The notes: a model not told the origin generated them from the sequence alone. Shown: positions 1 through 4,742, counted from the stretch's first letter. The stretch: DNA of 14,990 bases from Methanobacteriota archaeon (GCA_022561895.1 JADFQH010000032.1:1-14990); one strand, 5' to 3'. Numbers and translations are program-made.

Positions 1-2
1 GT

Positions 3-125
3 ACGGACGACAACGCCCGCGCCCTGATCGCGGGGAGCACGCGCCGGCGGCAGTGGGGCGGGCGGCCGCAAGAGCGAGAACGGGGCGATTATCCCTTTGA
101 CACACCCTATCGAGGATATCGGTGA
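3..125 (+). CDS. 3' end of an unidentified protein gene, cut by the window edge
   Basis: Reading from base 3, an open frame of 40 codons runs to a TGA at 123-125. Its third codon positions are strongly G/C for the first two thirds, which is what a real coding end looks like here. The other two forward frames stop earlier (25-27 and 107-109) and lack this bias. The visible tail is rich in Arg, Gly and Asp and ends Tyr-Arg-Gly-Tyr-Arg. I do not recognise the family. The start lies outside the window, so nothing can be said about its function. Confidence 0.4.
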   Translation, partial: TDDNARALIAGSTRRRQWGGRPQERERGDYPFDTPYRGYR

Positions 126-208
126 TCTCTCAGATCGAATAGAGCTAAAGATCGACTATCTCTCTTAGATTTGAGTTGACAGCGATACCCCAGATAGGTT
201 TAATAGCA
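126..208. other. AT-rich spacer between the partial gene and the tRNA
   Basis: This is a short, clearly AT-richer stretch between two convergent units. It carries an imperfect direct repeat of the form ATCTCTC(A/TT)AGAT near 125 and 158. It receives the 3' end of the minus-strand tRNA transcript. I see no strong terminator hairpin in it. Confidence 0.4.
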
Positions 209-287
209 TGGAGGGGGCGACGGGATTCGAACCCGTGACCTCGCCATCTGCGAGTGGCGCGGCTTCGTCCAGCTTGCCCACGCCCCC
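209..287 (-). tRNA. tRNA-Cys-like (GCA) with an 8-nt anticodon loop and encoded CCA
   Basis: Read on the minus strand, the sequence folds into a full cloverleaf. The acceptor stem is GGGGGCG paired with CGCCCCC (7 bp). U8 is present. The D arm is GGC/GCC with the loop GG. The anticodon stem is CGCCA/TGGCG, the variable region is AGGTC, and the T arm is ACGGG-TTCGAAT-CCCGT. The 3' end is discriminator U73 followed by genome-encoded CCA (209-211). U73 with a GCA triplet points to tRNA-Cys, because U73 is a known CysRS identity element. The anticodon loop reads CTCGCAGA, eight bases instead of seven: a normal Cys loop CTGCAGA with an extra C after U33. The alternative reading CGC (Ala) lacks the G3:U70 alanine identity pair, so I disfavour it. 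The gene starts only 9 bp after the stop codon of the upstream RHH gene, so both may share a transcript. It may be functional, a +1-decoding variant, or decayed. Confidence 0.85.
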
Positions 288-296
288 TTAGCCTAC

Positions 297-485
297 TTAG
301 CGGTTGGCTCCAACTAGCGCCAGTTCAGGAGCGGTATCGTGGCCCGGCACTGTTTCCAGGGCGAGTTCCAGCAGCCGTTCGATGGTGCGGGCGCGATCCT
401 TCTCCCACTCCACGCTCACGTGATCAACCCGCTTCACGAGCCCCTTAGGTAGACGGACATGGATCATCGGGCGGTCTTCTTCCAT
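297..485 (-). CDS. ribbon-helix-helix (CopG/Arc-type) DNA-binding protein, 62 aa
   Basis: This small protein has the layout of a ribbon-helix-helix regulator. A beta strand (IHVRLPKGLVKRVD, about residues 8-21) is followed by two predicted helices with the typical run DRARTIERLLELALE (about 29-43). The start is ATG at 485, preceded by GAGGAGG with 8-nt spacing. A longer frame upstream would read through this ribosome-binding site. RHH proteins bind operator DNA as dimers and often serve as antitoxins or autorepressors. An inverted repeat at 503-525, just upstream of the start, is a plausible operator. The gene diverges from the Ntn hydrolase/toxin operon, so it could regulate that operon as well. 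The tRNA-Cys-like gene lies 9 bp downstream. The family call is good; the regulatory role is inference. Confidence 0.8.
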   Translation of the reverse strand: MEEDRPMIHVRLPKGLVKRVDHVSVEWEKDRARTIERLLELALETVPGHDTAPELALVGANR

Positions 486-502
486 ACCTTGCCTCCTCAA
501 TT

Positions 503-525
503 GATAACGGGGGTGTACCCGTATC
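503..525. promoter_or_regulatory. candidate RHH operator (inverted repeat)
   Basis: The arms ACGGG (507-511) and CCCGT (518-522) are separated by GGTGTA. Flanking GAT and ATC extend the symmetry with one bulged A. The repeat lies 18 nt upstream of the RHH start and about 110 nt upstream of the Ntn hydrolase start, in the divergent promoter region. Binding by the RHH protein is inferred from position and symmetry. It could instead form a hairpin in the RHH leader. Confidence 0.45.
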
Positions 526-632
526 GCAGGCCCTTCACGGAACACACTACCACAGATAGTTTGTCGAGGCAAGAGGCCCAAGATATGGTATGTTCAGATT
601 CCCCGAGGCCGCGCCGATAGTCGAGGTTGCGT

Positions 633-1436
633 ATGACTCTTGTAGTGTCAGCACGGGTGCCGGACGGGGTAGTTATCGGTGCGGATAGCTTGGCCACGCT
701 GTCCGTCCAGGGCAAAGGGACCGCGCTCACGAGCGCGAAGTGTCCAGAATGTGGACATGAACACGATGTACAGATCGAAGTGGAGTTGCCGCAGGGGCTT
801 GGCACTCTGTCTACGCTGCCCTACTCCCTCAAGCTCCTGCCGTTGCACGGGCGGCTGGCTATCGGCCACCACGGGAGTGCGATGATTGGTAGCCGTACCA
901 TCTTCTCTCTTCTCCTGGAATACGAGAGAGAGAACAAGCCCGCATCACTTCGAGATACCGCCCAGGGCCTTGCCGAATGGCTGCATGGTCAGCTAGCAGA
1001 GACTATGAATGTGAACGACATCCCAGAGGGCAAGAGCGCGCTAGGATTTCAAGCTGTCGGCTACGAAAACGGTGAGCCGAAGACGTTTGTTGGTCGCGTG
1101 GGTCGAAAGCCGGCCATTGATGAAAAGCTGGAGTTCGGGGTTACTGTGAGTGGCGAGACAGCCTTGGTCACGAAGCTCTGGGAGCTGCCTCGGCAGCATT
1201 CACAGATGAGTTCTGCCTACAACGCCTGGTCAGTTCTCGACGCTGCTGACTACATCAAGTTCCTGATCTCTACAACAGCCAACTTTCAGCGATTTGTAAC
1301 AATGGTGCCAACGGTCGGTGGTGATATTGATATCGGCTTGATCACGCCTCACGGAAACTTCTCATGGATTACAAAGAAACCGCTCGTTGATCTTCTGCTG
1401 CCCGAACAGAAAGGAGGTGAGACAAATGGCGACTGA
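633..1436 (+). CDS. stand-alone proteasome-beta-like Ntn hydrolase with zinc-knuckle insert
   Basis: The N-terminus follows the proteasome beta/HslV pattern. After removal of Met1 the chain would begin with Thr1, the run VVSARVPDGVVIGADS places an Asp at mature position 17, and a Lys in SLKLLPLHGRLAIGHHGSA aligns with the catalytic Lys33. Between Asp17 and that Lys lies an insert with Cys37, Cys40, His42 and His44 (CPECGHEH), which looks like a zinc knuckle and explains why the Lys is displaced to residue 67. The start is ATG 633 with GAGGT upstream. An in-frame TTG at 627 would bury the threonine and is less likely. At 267 aa the protein is slightly longer than a typical beta subunit. It has no obvious pore-ATPase partner nearby. 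The next gene begins inside its last codons with a consensus SD, so the two are coupled. A threonine protease or amidohydrolase activity is inferred from the motifs; the substrate is unknown. Confidence 0.75.
   Translation: MTLVVSARVPDGVVIGADSLATLSVQGKGTALTSAKCPECGHEHDVQIEVELPQGLGTLSTLPYSLKLLPLHGRLAIGHHGSAMIGSRTIFSLLLEYERENKPASLRDTAQGLAEWLHGQLAETMNVNDIPEGKSALGFQAVGYENGEPKTFVGRVGRKPAIDEKLEFGVTVSGETALVTKLWELPRQHSQMSSAYNAWSVLDAADYIKFLISTTANFQRFVTMVPTVGGDIDIGLITPHGNFSWITKKPLVDLLLPEQKGGETNGD
1411..1420 (+). promoter_or_regulatory. consensus Shine-Dalgarno inside the Ntn hydrolase gene
   Basis: AAGGAGGTGA matches the anti-SD tail of 16S rRNA and lies 5 nt before ATG 1426. It fixes the start of the 75-aa gene and couples its translation to the end of the Ntn hydrolase frame. 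Confidence 0.85.
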
Positions 1437-1653
1437 TATCATTGTGGGGGGCGAGGTATGGGTATTCTTCGAGGTGAACGTACTCGATGCTGCGAGCGCC
1501 ACCGCGCGCGGCATATTCCCATTGACGATCGATGATCCGAGTGGAGAAGTGGTTATCGGGCGCGAGCCGCGGACTTTCATCACGGCTGAAGAAGATCCGG
1601 TACTCGCGAAGGTTTGGGACAACGACGTCGACGAAATATTCGACACCTTATAA
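1426..1653 (+). CDS. 75-aa acidic protein, putative antitoxin of the MazF-like gene
   Basis: The start at ATG 1426 is supported by a full-length SD (1411-1420). It overlaps the last 11 nt of the Ntn hydrolase frame. The protein is acidic, with many Asp and Glu in its C-terminal half (TAEEDPVLAKVWDNDVDEIF), which is typical of the unstructured neutralising tail of antitoxins. I do not recognise a DNA-binding fold such as AbrB or RHH in it. It directly precedes a MazF/PemK-type toxin, and its stop codon (TAA, 1651-1653) falls exactly where the conserved toxin domain begins in the +1 frame. It could therefore be an antitoxin, or the N-terminal part of a frameshift fusion. The antitoxin role is inferred from position and charge only. 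Confidence 0.65.
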   Translation: MATDIIVGGEVWVFFEVNVLDAASATARGIFPLTIDDPSGEVVIGREPRTFITAEEDPVLAKVWDNDVDEIFDTL

Positions 1654-1978
1654 ACCCGGCGACGTAATTCTCGTTCCATTCAGATTCACGGATAGCGACA
1701 GAACGAAGAACAGGCCAGCCGTTATTGTCAGCGTGCCTGAGTACAACGACAGTCGGGCGGATGCTGTGATGGTTGCCCTGACTGCACGTCCAGGTCGCTC
1801 ATACTTCGGAGACTGTCCAATTCGGTCATGGAAAGAGGCAGGCTTGCCAAAACCGAGCACTGCCAAGGGGGTCGTTCGAACAATCGAACAATCCCTAATC
1901 TACCACCGCTTGGGAACGCTTACAGGGGACGATATGAGTCGCCTAAAGCAGAGCCTTCGCGATATACTAGCCCTGTGA
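1532..1978 (+). CDS. MazF/PemK-family endoribonuclease toxin, 5' end uncertain
   Basis: From residue 40 on, the protein is a recognisable MazF/PemK toxin: YKPGDVILVPF, then NRPAVIVS with the family Arg, then VALTARP with the family Thr/Ser, then the C-terminal block IRSWKEAGLPKPS and EQSLIYHRLGTLT. MazF enzymes cut mRNA at short sequence motifs. The coordinates use ATG 1532, the only ATG in this frame upstream of the domain. The 39 residues this adds are Arg/Ser/Lys-rich, unlike MazF, and overlap 122 nt of the preceding gene in another frame, so I doubt they are translated. No ATG, GTG or TTG lies near the domain start at 1649. Options are a +1 shift on UUA-UAA at 1648-1653, an unusual start, a real frameshift lesion, or a base-call error. 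The next small gene overlaps its stop by 4 nt. Confidence 0.75.
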   Translation: MIRVEKWLSGASRGLSSRLKKIRYSRRFGTTTSTKYSTPYKPGDVILVPFRFTDSDRTKNRPAVIVSVPEYNDSRADAVMVALTARPGRSYFGDCPIRSWKEAGLPKPSTAKGVVRTIEQSLIYHRLGTLTGDDMSRLKQSLRDILAL

Positions 1979-2133
1979 GTCCGAAGAAGCGGAAGCGCGA
2001 GGATACCACCGTCAGCTTGCACCCGCTCACCTTCCGCGAGGCGGTCAAGGAGCTGGCGGAGTCTCCCCCTCAGAAGGCTTCACGTACCAAGTCAGCCGCC
2101 CGTCCACGTTCCGCAAAGCCGAAGCGACGCTGA
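1975..2133 (+). CDS. 52-aa basic hypothetical protein
   Basis: The start GTG 1975 overlaps the toxin stop codon in a GTGA arrangement, so translation is probably coupled. The N-terminus SPKKRKREDTTVSLHPLTF followed by an amphipathic stretch REAVKELAES resembles small conserved proteins of the type VSLxPLTFEEALxxL that I associate with bacterial genomes and mobile regions. The C-terminal third is a Lys/Arg/Ser/Ala tail (SRTKSAARPRSAKPKRR) likely to bind nucleic acid or be disordered. A longer frame from ATG 1828 only overlaps the toxin in another frame. I assign no function. It may be a fourth member of the toxin operon. Confidence 0.55.
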   Translation: MSPKKRKREDTTVSLHPLTFREAVKELAESPPQKASRTKSAARPRSAKPKRR

Positions 2134-2317
2134 GTATCAGGCCTACCGAGCCTTCGGCCTGAAGCAAGGCACCCTCCGCGAGATCTACGGCCTTCGCACC
2201 GCCTGGGCGTACGTGAAGCTGATCGTCCGCAAGCGGCGCTTTACCCGGACGCAGACCGACCGGCTGCAACTGGGCGGCGCGGCCTGGTACGCGAGGCGGC
2301 GACACCCTTCGTCTTGA
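2126..2317 (+). pseudogene. possible gene remnant without a start codon
   Basis: An open frame of about 63 codons ends with TGA at 2315-2317. It encodes a coherent-looking peptide (e.g. YRAFGLKQGTLREIYGL, then WAYVKLIVRKRRFTR) with GC-rich third positions, but I see no start codon or ribosome-binding site. Just upstream, in a third frame, another short peptide (GFTYQVSRPSTFRKAEATL) overlaps the end of the 52-aa gene. The picture fits a frameshifted or truncated gene, but chance open frames in GC-rich DNA are also possible. Confidence 0.3.
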
Positions 2318-2342
2318 CAGCGGCCGGCCGCCGGCGTACAGT
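2314..2342 (+). promoter_or_regulatory. bacterial sigma70-type promoter
   Basis: TTGACA (2314-2319) is a perfect -35 hexamer. Exactly 17 bp further on is TACAGT (2337-2342), four of six matches to the -10 consensus. It lies 19 bp upstream of the TPP aptamer, so a transcript would begin a few bases before the riboswitch. No archaeal TATA box is visible at a useful distance. A sigma70 promoter is not expected to drive transcription in an archaeon, which bears on the origin of this segment. Confidence 0.7.
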
Positions 2343-2360
2343 GGATTCAGCAAGCAAAGC

Positions 2361-2452
2361 AGCGGGAGCTGGGGTAACGGCCCGGCTGAGAGGCTCCAAC
2401 CAGACTGGAGCGACCGCAAGACCTGATCTGGGTAATGCCAGCGAAGGGAGCG
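2361..2452 (+). ncRNA. TPP riboswitch (THI box)
   Basis: The conserved THI-box blocks are in order. GCGGGAGC opens the element, GGCTGAGAGG (2384-2393) carries the pyrimidine-sensing CUGAGA, and a variable stem follows (CTCCAACCAGACTGGAG, 2394-2410). Then ACCTGATCTGG (2421-2431) and GTAATGCCAGCGAAGGGAGC (2432-2451) form the diphosphate-sensing half and close P1. TPP riboswitches repress thiamine genes when thiamine pyrophosphate is abundant. Here the target is thiD, 79 nt downstream. An intrinsic terminator between the two provides the switch. THI boxes are widespread in bacteria and rarer in archaea, where Thermoplasma is the example I am sure of. Confidence 0.96.
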
Positions 2453-2463
2453 AATGACACGTG

Positions 2464-2490
2464 ACACCGCCGGCAGCCCGGCGGTGTTTT
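2464..2490 (+). terminator. intrinsic terminator, expression platform of the TPP riboswitch
   Basis: ACACCGCCGG (2464-2473) and CCGGCGGTGT (2478-2487) form a perfect 10-bp stem with the loop CAGC. A TTTT run follows, then CTCGTTT. This is a textbook rho-independent terminator between the aptamer and the thiD start. It would end transcription when TPP is bound. A competing antiterminator pairing is not obvious by eye. Confidence 0.85.
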
Positions 2491-2499
2491 CTCGTTTAA

Positions 2500-2517
2500 G
2501 GCGGGCTCAAGCCCGCC
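2500..2517 (+). promoter_or_regulatory. GC-rich hairpin next to the thiD start
   Basis: GGCGGGCT and AGCCCGCC form a perfect 8-bp inverted repeat with a 2-nt spacer (about 7 bp plus a 4-nt loop in practice). It ends just before CAGGGA, the only SD-like sequence ahead of ATG 2531. It could affect access of ribosomes to thiD or be part of the riboswitch expression platform. The role is inference. Confidence 0.5.
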
Positions 2518-2530
2518 AGGGACCATCACT

Positions 2531-3871
2531 ATGACACGGCGCGTGCACACCGTCCTGACTATCGCCGGCTCCGACTCCGGCGCGGGCGCGGGCATTCAGG
2601 CAGACCTGAAGACCTTCGCCGCGCTGGGCGTGTACGGCACGTCGGCGATCACGGCGATCACCGCCCAGAACACACAGGGAGTAGCGCGATCGCACGTCCT
2701 CCCCACCGAGGAGATCGATGCGCAGATCGATGCCGTGATGAGCGATTTCGACGTGGGCGCGATCAAGACGGGGATGCTCGCGACAAGCGAGGTGGTCGAA
2801 CTCGTCGCCGGAACGCTTGCCGGACAGGAGGTTCCGACAGTTATCGATCCGGTGATGGTCGCGGCGACCGGGGATCGGCTGCTCGAAGCCGAGGCCGAGC
2901 GCGCCTACGAGAAGCTGATCGCGGAGGCGACGGTCGTCACGCCCAACGTGGACGAGGCGACGGTACTGACCGGAATCGAACCGGCGGACACAGACGACGC
3001 CCGCGAGGTCGGCGAGAAACTGGTCGAGATGGGCGCGGAGACGGCGCTCGTCAAGGGTGGCCATCTGCCGACCGCCGAGGTCGAGGACGTGCTGGTGACG
3101 GACGGCGGAGCCACCGTCTTCGAGCACGCGCGGATCGATACCGAGGCGACCCACGGCTCGGGCTGCACGCTCGCTTCCGCGATCGCCGCCCGGCTTGCCC
3201 GTGGTGAGGATCTCGAAGAAGCGATCGAGGGCGCGCTCGATTTCATGGAGCGGGCGGTCCGCTACCCGCTCGACGTGGGCGAGGGACCGGGTTCGGTCCA
3301 CCATCTCGCCCATCTCAGAAACCGGGCCGAGCGCGAGCCGACTGCGGAAGAGGTAGAAAGGATCGTCGAGCGCTTCGTCTCAAAAAACGTTCGAAAGCTC
3401 GTCCCCGAGGTGGGGATGAACGTCGTCGGGGCGACGCCGTACGCCGAAGGAGTGGACGAAATCGCCGCCGTCGAGGGACGAATCACGAGGACGATGGCGG
3501 GGATCAGTCCGAATCGCGGGGTTCGATTCGGTGCATCGAGCCACGTCGCCCGGTTCTTACTCGCCGCACGCGAGTTCGAGAGCGATCTTCGCTTTGCGGT
3601 GAACTGCCGGTTCGATACGGATGTGGAGACGGCGCTCGATGCGCTTTCCGCGCCAGCTGCGGAGTTCGACCGAGCGAGCGAGCCCGCGGACGTAAAACAG
3701 GAGGAGGGAAGCACGATGGGCTGGGGTGCTCGGCAGGCGTTCGGTGGGGACGAGACGCCCGCAGCCGTGATCGACCGCGGCGAAGTCGGAAAGGAAGCGA
3801 TTCTCAAAGTAGTCGCATCCGATCCCGAACTGTTGATCGAACGAACCCTCGCCGTTCACGACGCGCTCTGA
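2531..3871 (+). CDS. thiD: bifunctional HMP kinase/HMP-P kinase - thiamine-phosphate synthase (ThiD-ThiN)
   Basis: Residues 1 to about 260 are a ThiD kinase, which phosphorylates hydroxymethylpyrimidine twice to give HMP-PP. The substrate loop is LTIAGSDSGAGAGIQADLK (9-27). Further blocks are GAIKTGML, VIDPVM and the anion-hole loop THGSGCTL with its cysteine. Residues from about 268 on are an archaeal ThiN domain (VPEVGMNVVGATPYA, GRITRTM, GASSHVARFLLAAR, RFAVNCRFD). ThiN joins HMP-PP and thiazole phosphate, replacing bacterial ThiE. The fusion is common in haloarchaea. From about residue 52 (HVLPTEEIDAQID) the protein is acidic and haloarchaeal in style. The first ~50 residues (FAALGVYGTSAITAITAQN) would fit a bacterial ThiD equally well, and the leader has a bacterial promoter, TPP riboswitch and terminator. 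The start ATG 2531 has only a weak AGGGA ahead of it. Function is certain; the origin of the 5' end is not. Confidence 0.95.
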   Translation: MTRRVHTVLTIAGSDSGAGAGIQADLKTFAALGVYGTSAITAITAQNTQGVARSHVLPTEEIDAQIDAVMSDFDVGAIKTGMLATSEVVELVAGTLAGQEVPTVIDPVMVAATGDRLLEAEAERAYEKLIAEATVVTPNVDEATVLTGIEPADTDDAREVGEKLVEMGAETALVKGGHLPTAEVEDVLVTDGGATVFEHARIDTEATHGSGCTLASAIAARLARGEDLEEAIEGALDFMERAVRYPLDVGEGPGSVHHLAHLRNRAEREPTAEEVERIVERFVSKNVRKLVPEVGMNVVGATPYAEGVDEIAAVEGRITRTMAGISPNRGVRFGASSHVARFLLAAREFESDLRFAVNCRFDTDVETALDALSAPAAEFDRASEPADVKQEEGSTMGWGARQAFGGDETPAAVIDRGEVGKEAILKVVASDPELLIERTLAVHDAL

Positions 3872-4110
3872 GTAGCTGTCGGCGGGGATCGAATCCGTAC
3901 GGTAGGCGGATGGATCGGCGTTTCGACCCTCGCCCCACGAAGAAGAGGGGGGTGTGCGTCTCTTCCTACACCCCCACAACACGGTGCGTACAGTCCACCG
4001 ACACTGGATCAGGGTGCCTCTGAAGCCACTGAGTGCTGTCCCAACGAACCCTTCGAATGAGATGCGATGACACAGCACACATAGTTGATTCGACAGGCGC
4101 TCAAGCATGG

Positions 4111-4140
4111 TGCTGTACCAGTCACGCTTTTATTAGTAGT
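4111..4140 (-). promoter_or_regulatory. orphan copy of the HTH_10-gene promoter motif
   Basis: The minus strand reads AATAAAAGCGTGACTGGTAC followed by AGCA. A 20-base core, AAAGCGTGACTGGTACAGCA, matches 18 of 20 bases with the copy at 4891-4920. AATAAAAG could serve as a TATA box. The frame starting at ATG 4108 runs antisense into thiD, is not acidic and has no recognisable domain, so I do not call a gene. Confidence 0.5.
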
Positions 4141-4194
4141 ACGGCTATCGCTCCTGATTGAAACATACTTGTGAGCAATCAACAGGGATACTGC

Positions 4195-4259
4195 CGGACA
4201 GAGGCTTTGATACAGTCGCCGGAAACGGCCGTTGGCGACTGTATCAACCGTTCTGTCCG
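4195..4259. repeat. 65-bp interrupted palindrome
   Basis: Three nested inverted repeats share one centre. The outer arms are CGGACAGA (4195-4202) and TCTGTCCG (4252-4259). The middle arms are TTGATACAGTCGCC (4207-4220) and GGCGACTGTATCAA (4234-4247), a perfect 14 bp. The inner sequence is the self-complementary AACGGCCGTT (4224-4233). It begins 10 bp beyond the stop codon of the truncated regulator. It lacks a T run on either side, so it is not a standard terminator. It may be a MITE or insertion-sequence end, or a regulator site, since TGATACAG also occurs in the nearby promoter motifs. Confidence 0.75.
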
Positions 4260-4268
4260 ACAGTAGAG

Positions 4269-4742
4269 TTACGGCTCCGGAAGCGCCGGGGCACTTGAAT
4301 CGTGGTTCGCAAGGTCGTAAATCCGTTCGAGGTGGGGTGGCTGGTCCCGACCGACAAGCCGTTCGTAGGTGTCTTTGATCGCCTGCCCTGTCGGAAACAG
4401 TACGCGGAGATGCCATCCCTCACCCGTTCCTCGCACGGTTTCGATCCAGCCCCCGTATGAGACGAACGGCTCGAAGAACGTCCGAGCGTTGTCGGACCAC
4501 TCGATGAGATACAGATGGGTCGAGGCGCTACTCCCGCATACTTCGACCGTGCTGATGGACGGATCGGCCCGGAGTCGCTCCGTGAAAACTGATCGCTCGC
4601 CGTTTTCGATCCGGAGCGCCGTTGGGTGGCCCTGATCCTCGTCGTGGGAGTGTTGGATCGTCACCGTCAGGTCAGAGATCTCGATAACCGATTCGAGAGG
4701 AAAGGCTGACGGGGGATACCAAAAATCGACAGCCGAGTCCAT
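4269..4742 (-). CDS. Bat/HTH_10-type sensor domain protein lacking the HTH
   Basis: The 157-aa protein matches the N-terminal sensor-like domain found in haloarchaeal HTH_10 (bacterio-opsin-activator type) regulators. Shared elements include a Gly/Trp segment (GEGWHLRVLFPTG, about 107-119) and the closing helix ERLVGRDQ...LERIYDL (126-143). In its two neighbours the same point is followed by a linker and a C-terminal HTH_10 domain. Here the chain ends 14 residues later with TAA at 4269-4271. The other frames downstream contain no HTH-like sequence, so the domain is absent rather than shifted. GGAGGTGG lies 10 nt before ATG 4742. A leader of about 140 nt is likely if transcription starts at the TATA-like motif near 4911. 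It may compete with or modulate its full-length paralogues, or be a decayed regulator. Confidence 0.65.
   Translation of the reverse strand: MDSAVDFWYPPSAFPLESVIEISDLTVTIQHSHDEDQGHPTALRIENGERSVFTERLRADPSISTVEVCGSSASTHLYLIEWSDNARTFFEPFVSYGGWIETVRGTGEGWHLRVLFPTGQAIKDTYERLVGRDQPPHLERIYDLANHDSSAPALPEP

Larger units (their letters stand above)
3872..4268. other. gene-free interval with hairpins and one copy of the regulator-promoter motif
   Basis: No credible gene is seen in these 397 bases. The interval holds a hairpin after thiD (GGGGGTGT 3948-3955 and ACACCCCC 3968-3975), which may help end transcription. It also holds a copy of the TATA-linked motif shared with the HTH_10 genes (4111-4140) and a long palindrome (4195-4259). 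The copy at 4111-4140 has no acceptable gene behind it, so it may be the relic of a deleted fourth regulator. Confidence 0.6.

Noticed and set aside
209..287. Reading the tRNA as tRNA-Ala with anticodon CGC
   Set aside because: The G3:U70 pair required for alanine is absent (G3:C70), while U73 and GCA fit cysteine.
1532..1648. First 39 codons of the toxin frame as a true N-terminal domain
   Set aside because: The stretch is Arg/Ser/Lys-rich, lies fully within the preceding gene and has no counterpart in MazF proteins.
2507..3313. 268-codon minus-strand frame opposite thiD
   Set aside because: It is a shadow of the strongly biased thiD codons: rich in Arg, His and Gly, with no family resemblance.
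3948..3975. Hairpin after thiD as an intrinsic terminator
   Set aside because: The stem is only 8 bp with a 12-nt loop and no T run follows, so I mention it only as part of the interval.
3557..4108. 183-codon minus-strand frame behind the orphan promoter motif
   Set aside because: Most of it is antisense to the ThiN part of thiD, its composition is not acidic, and no domain is recognisable. The motif upstream is better seen as a relic.
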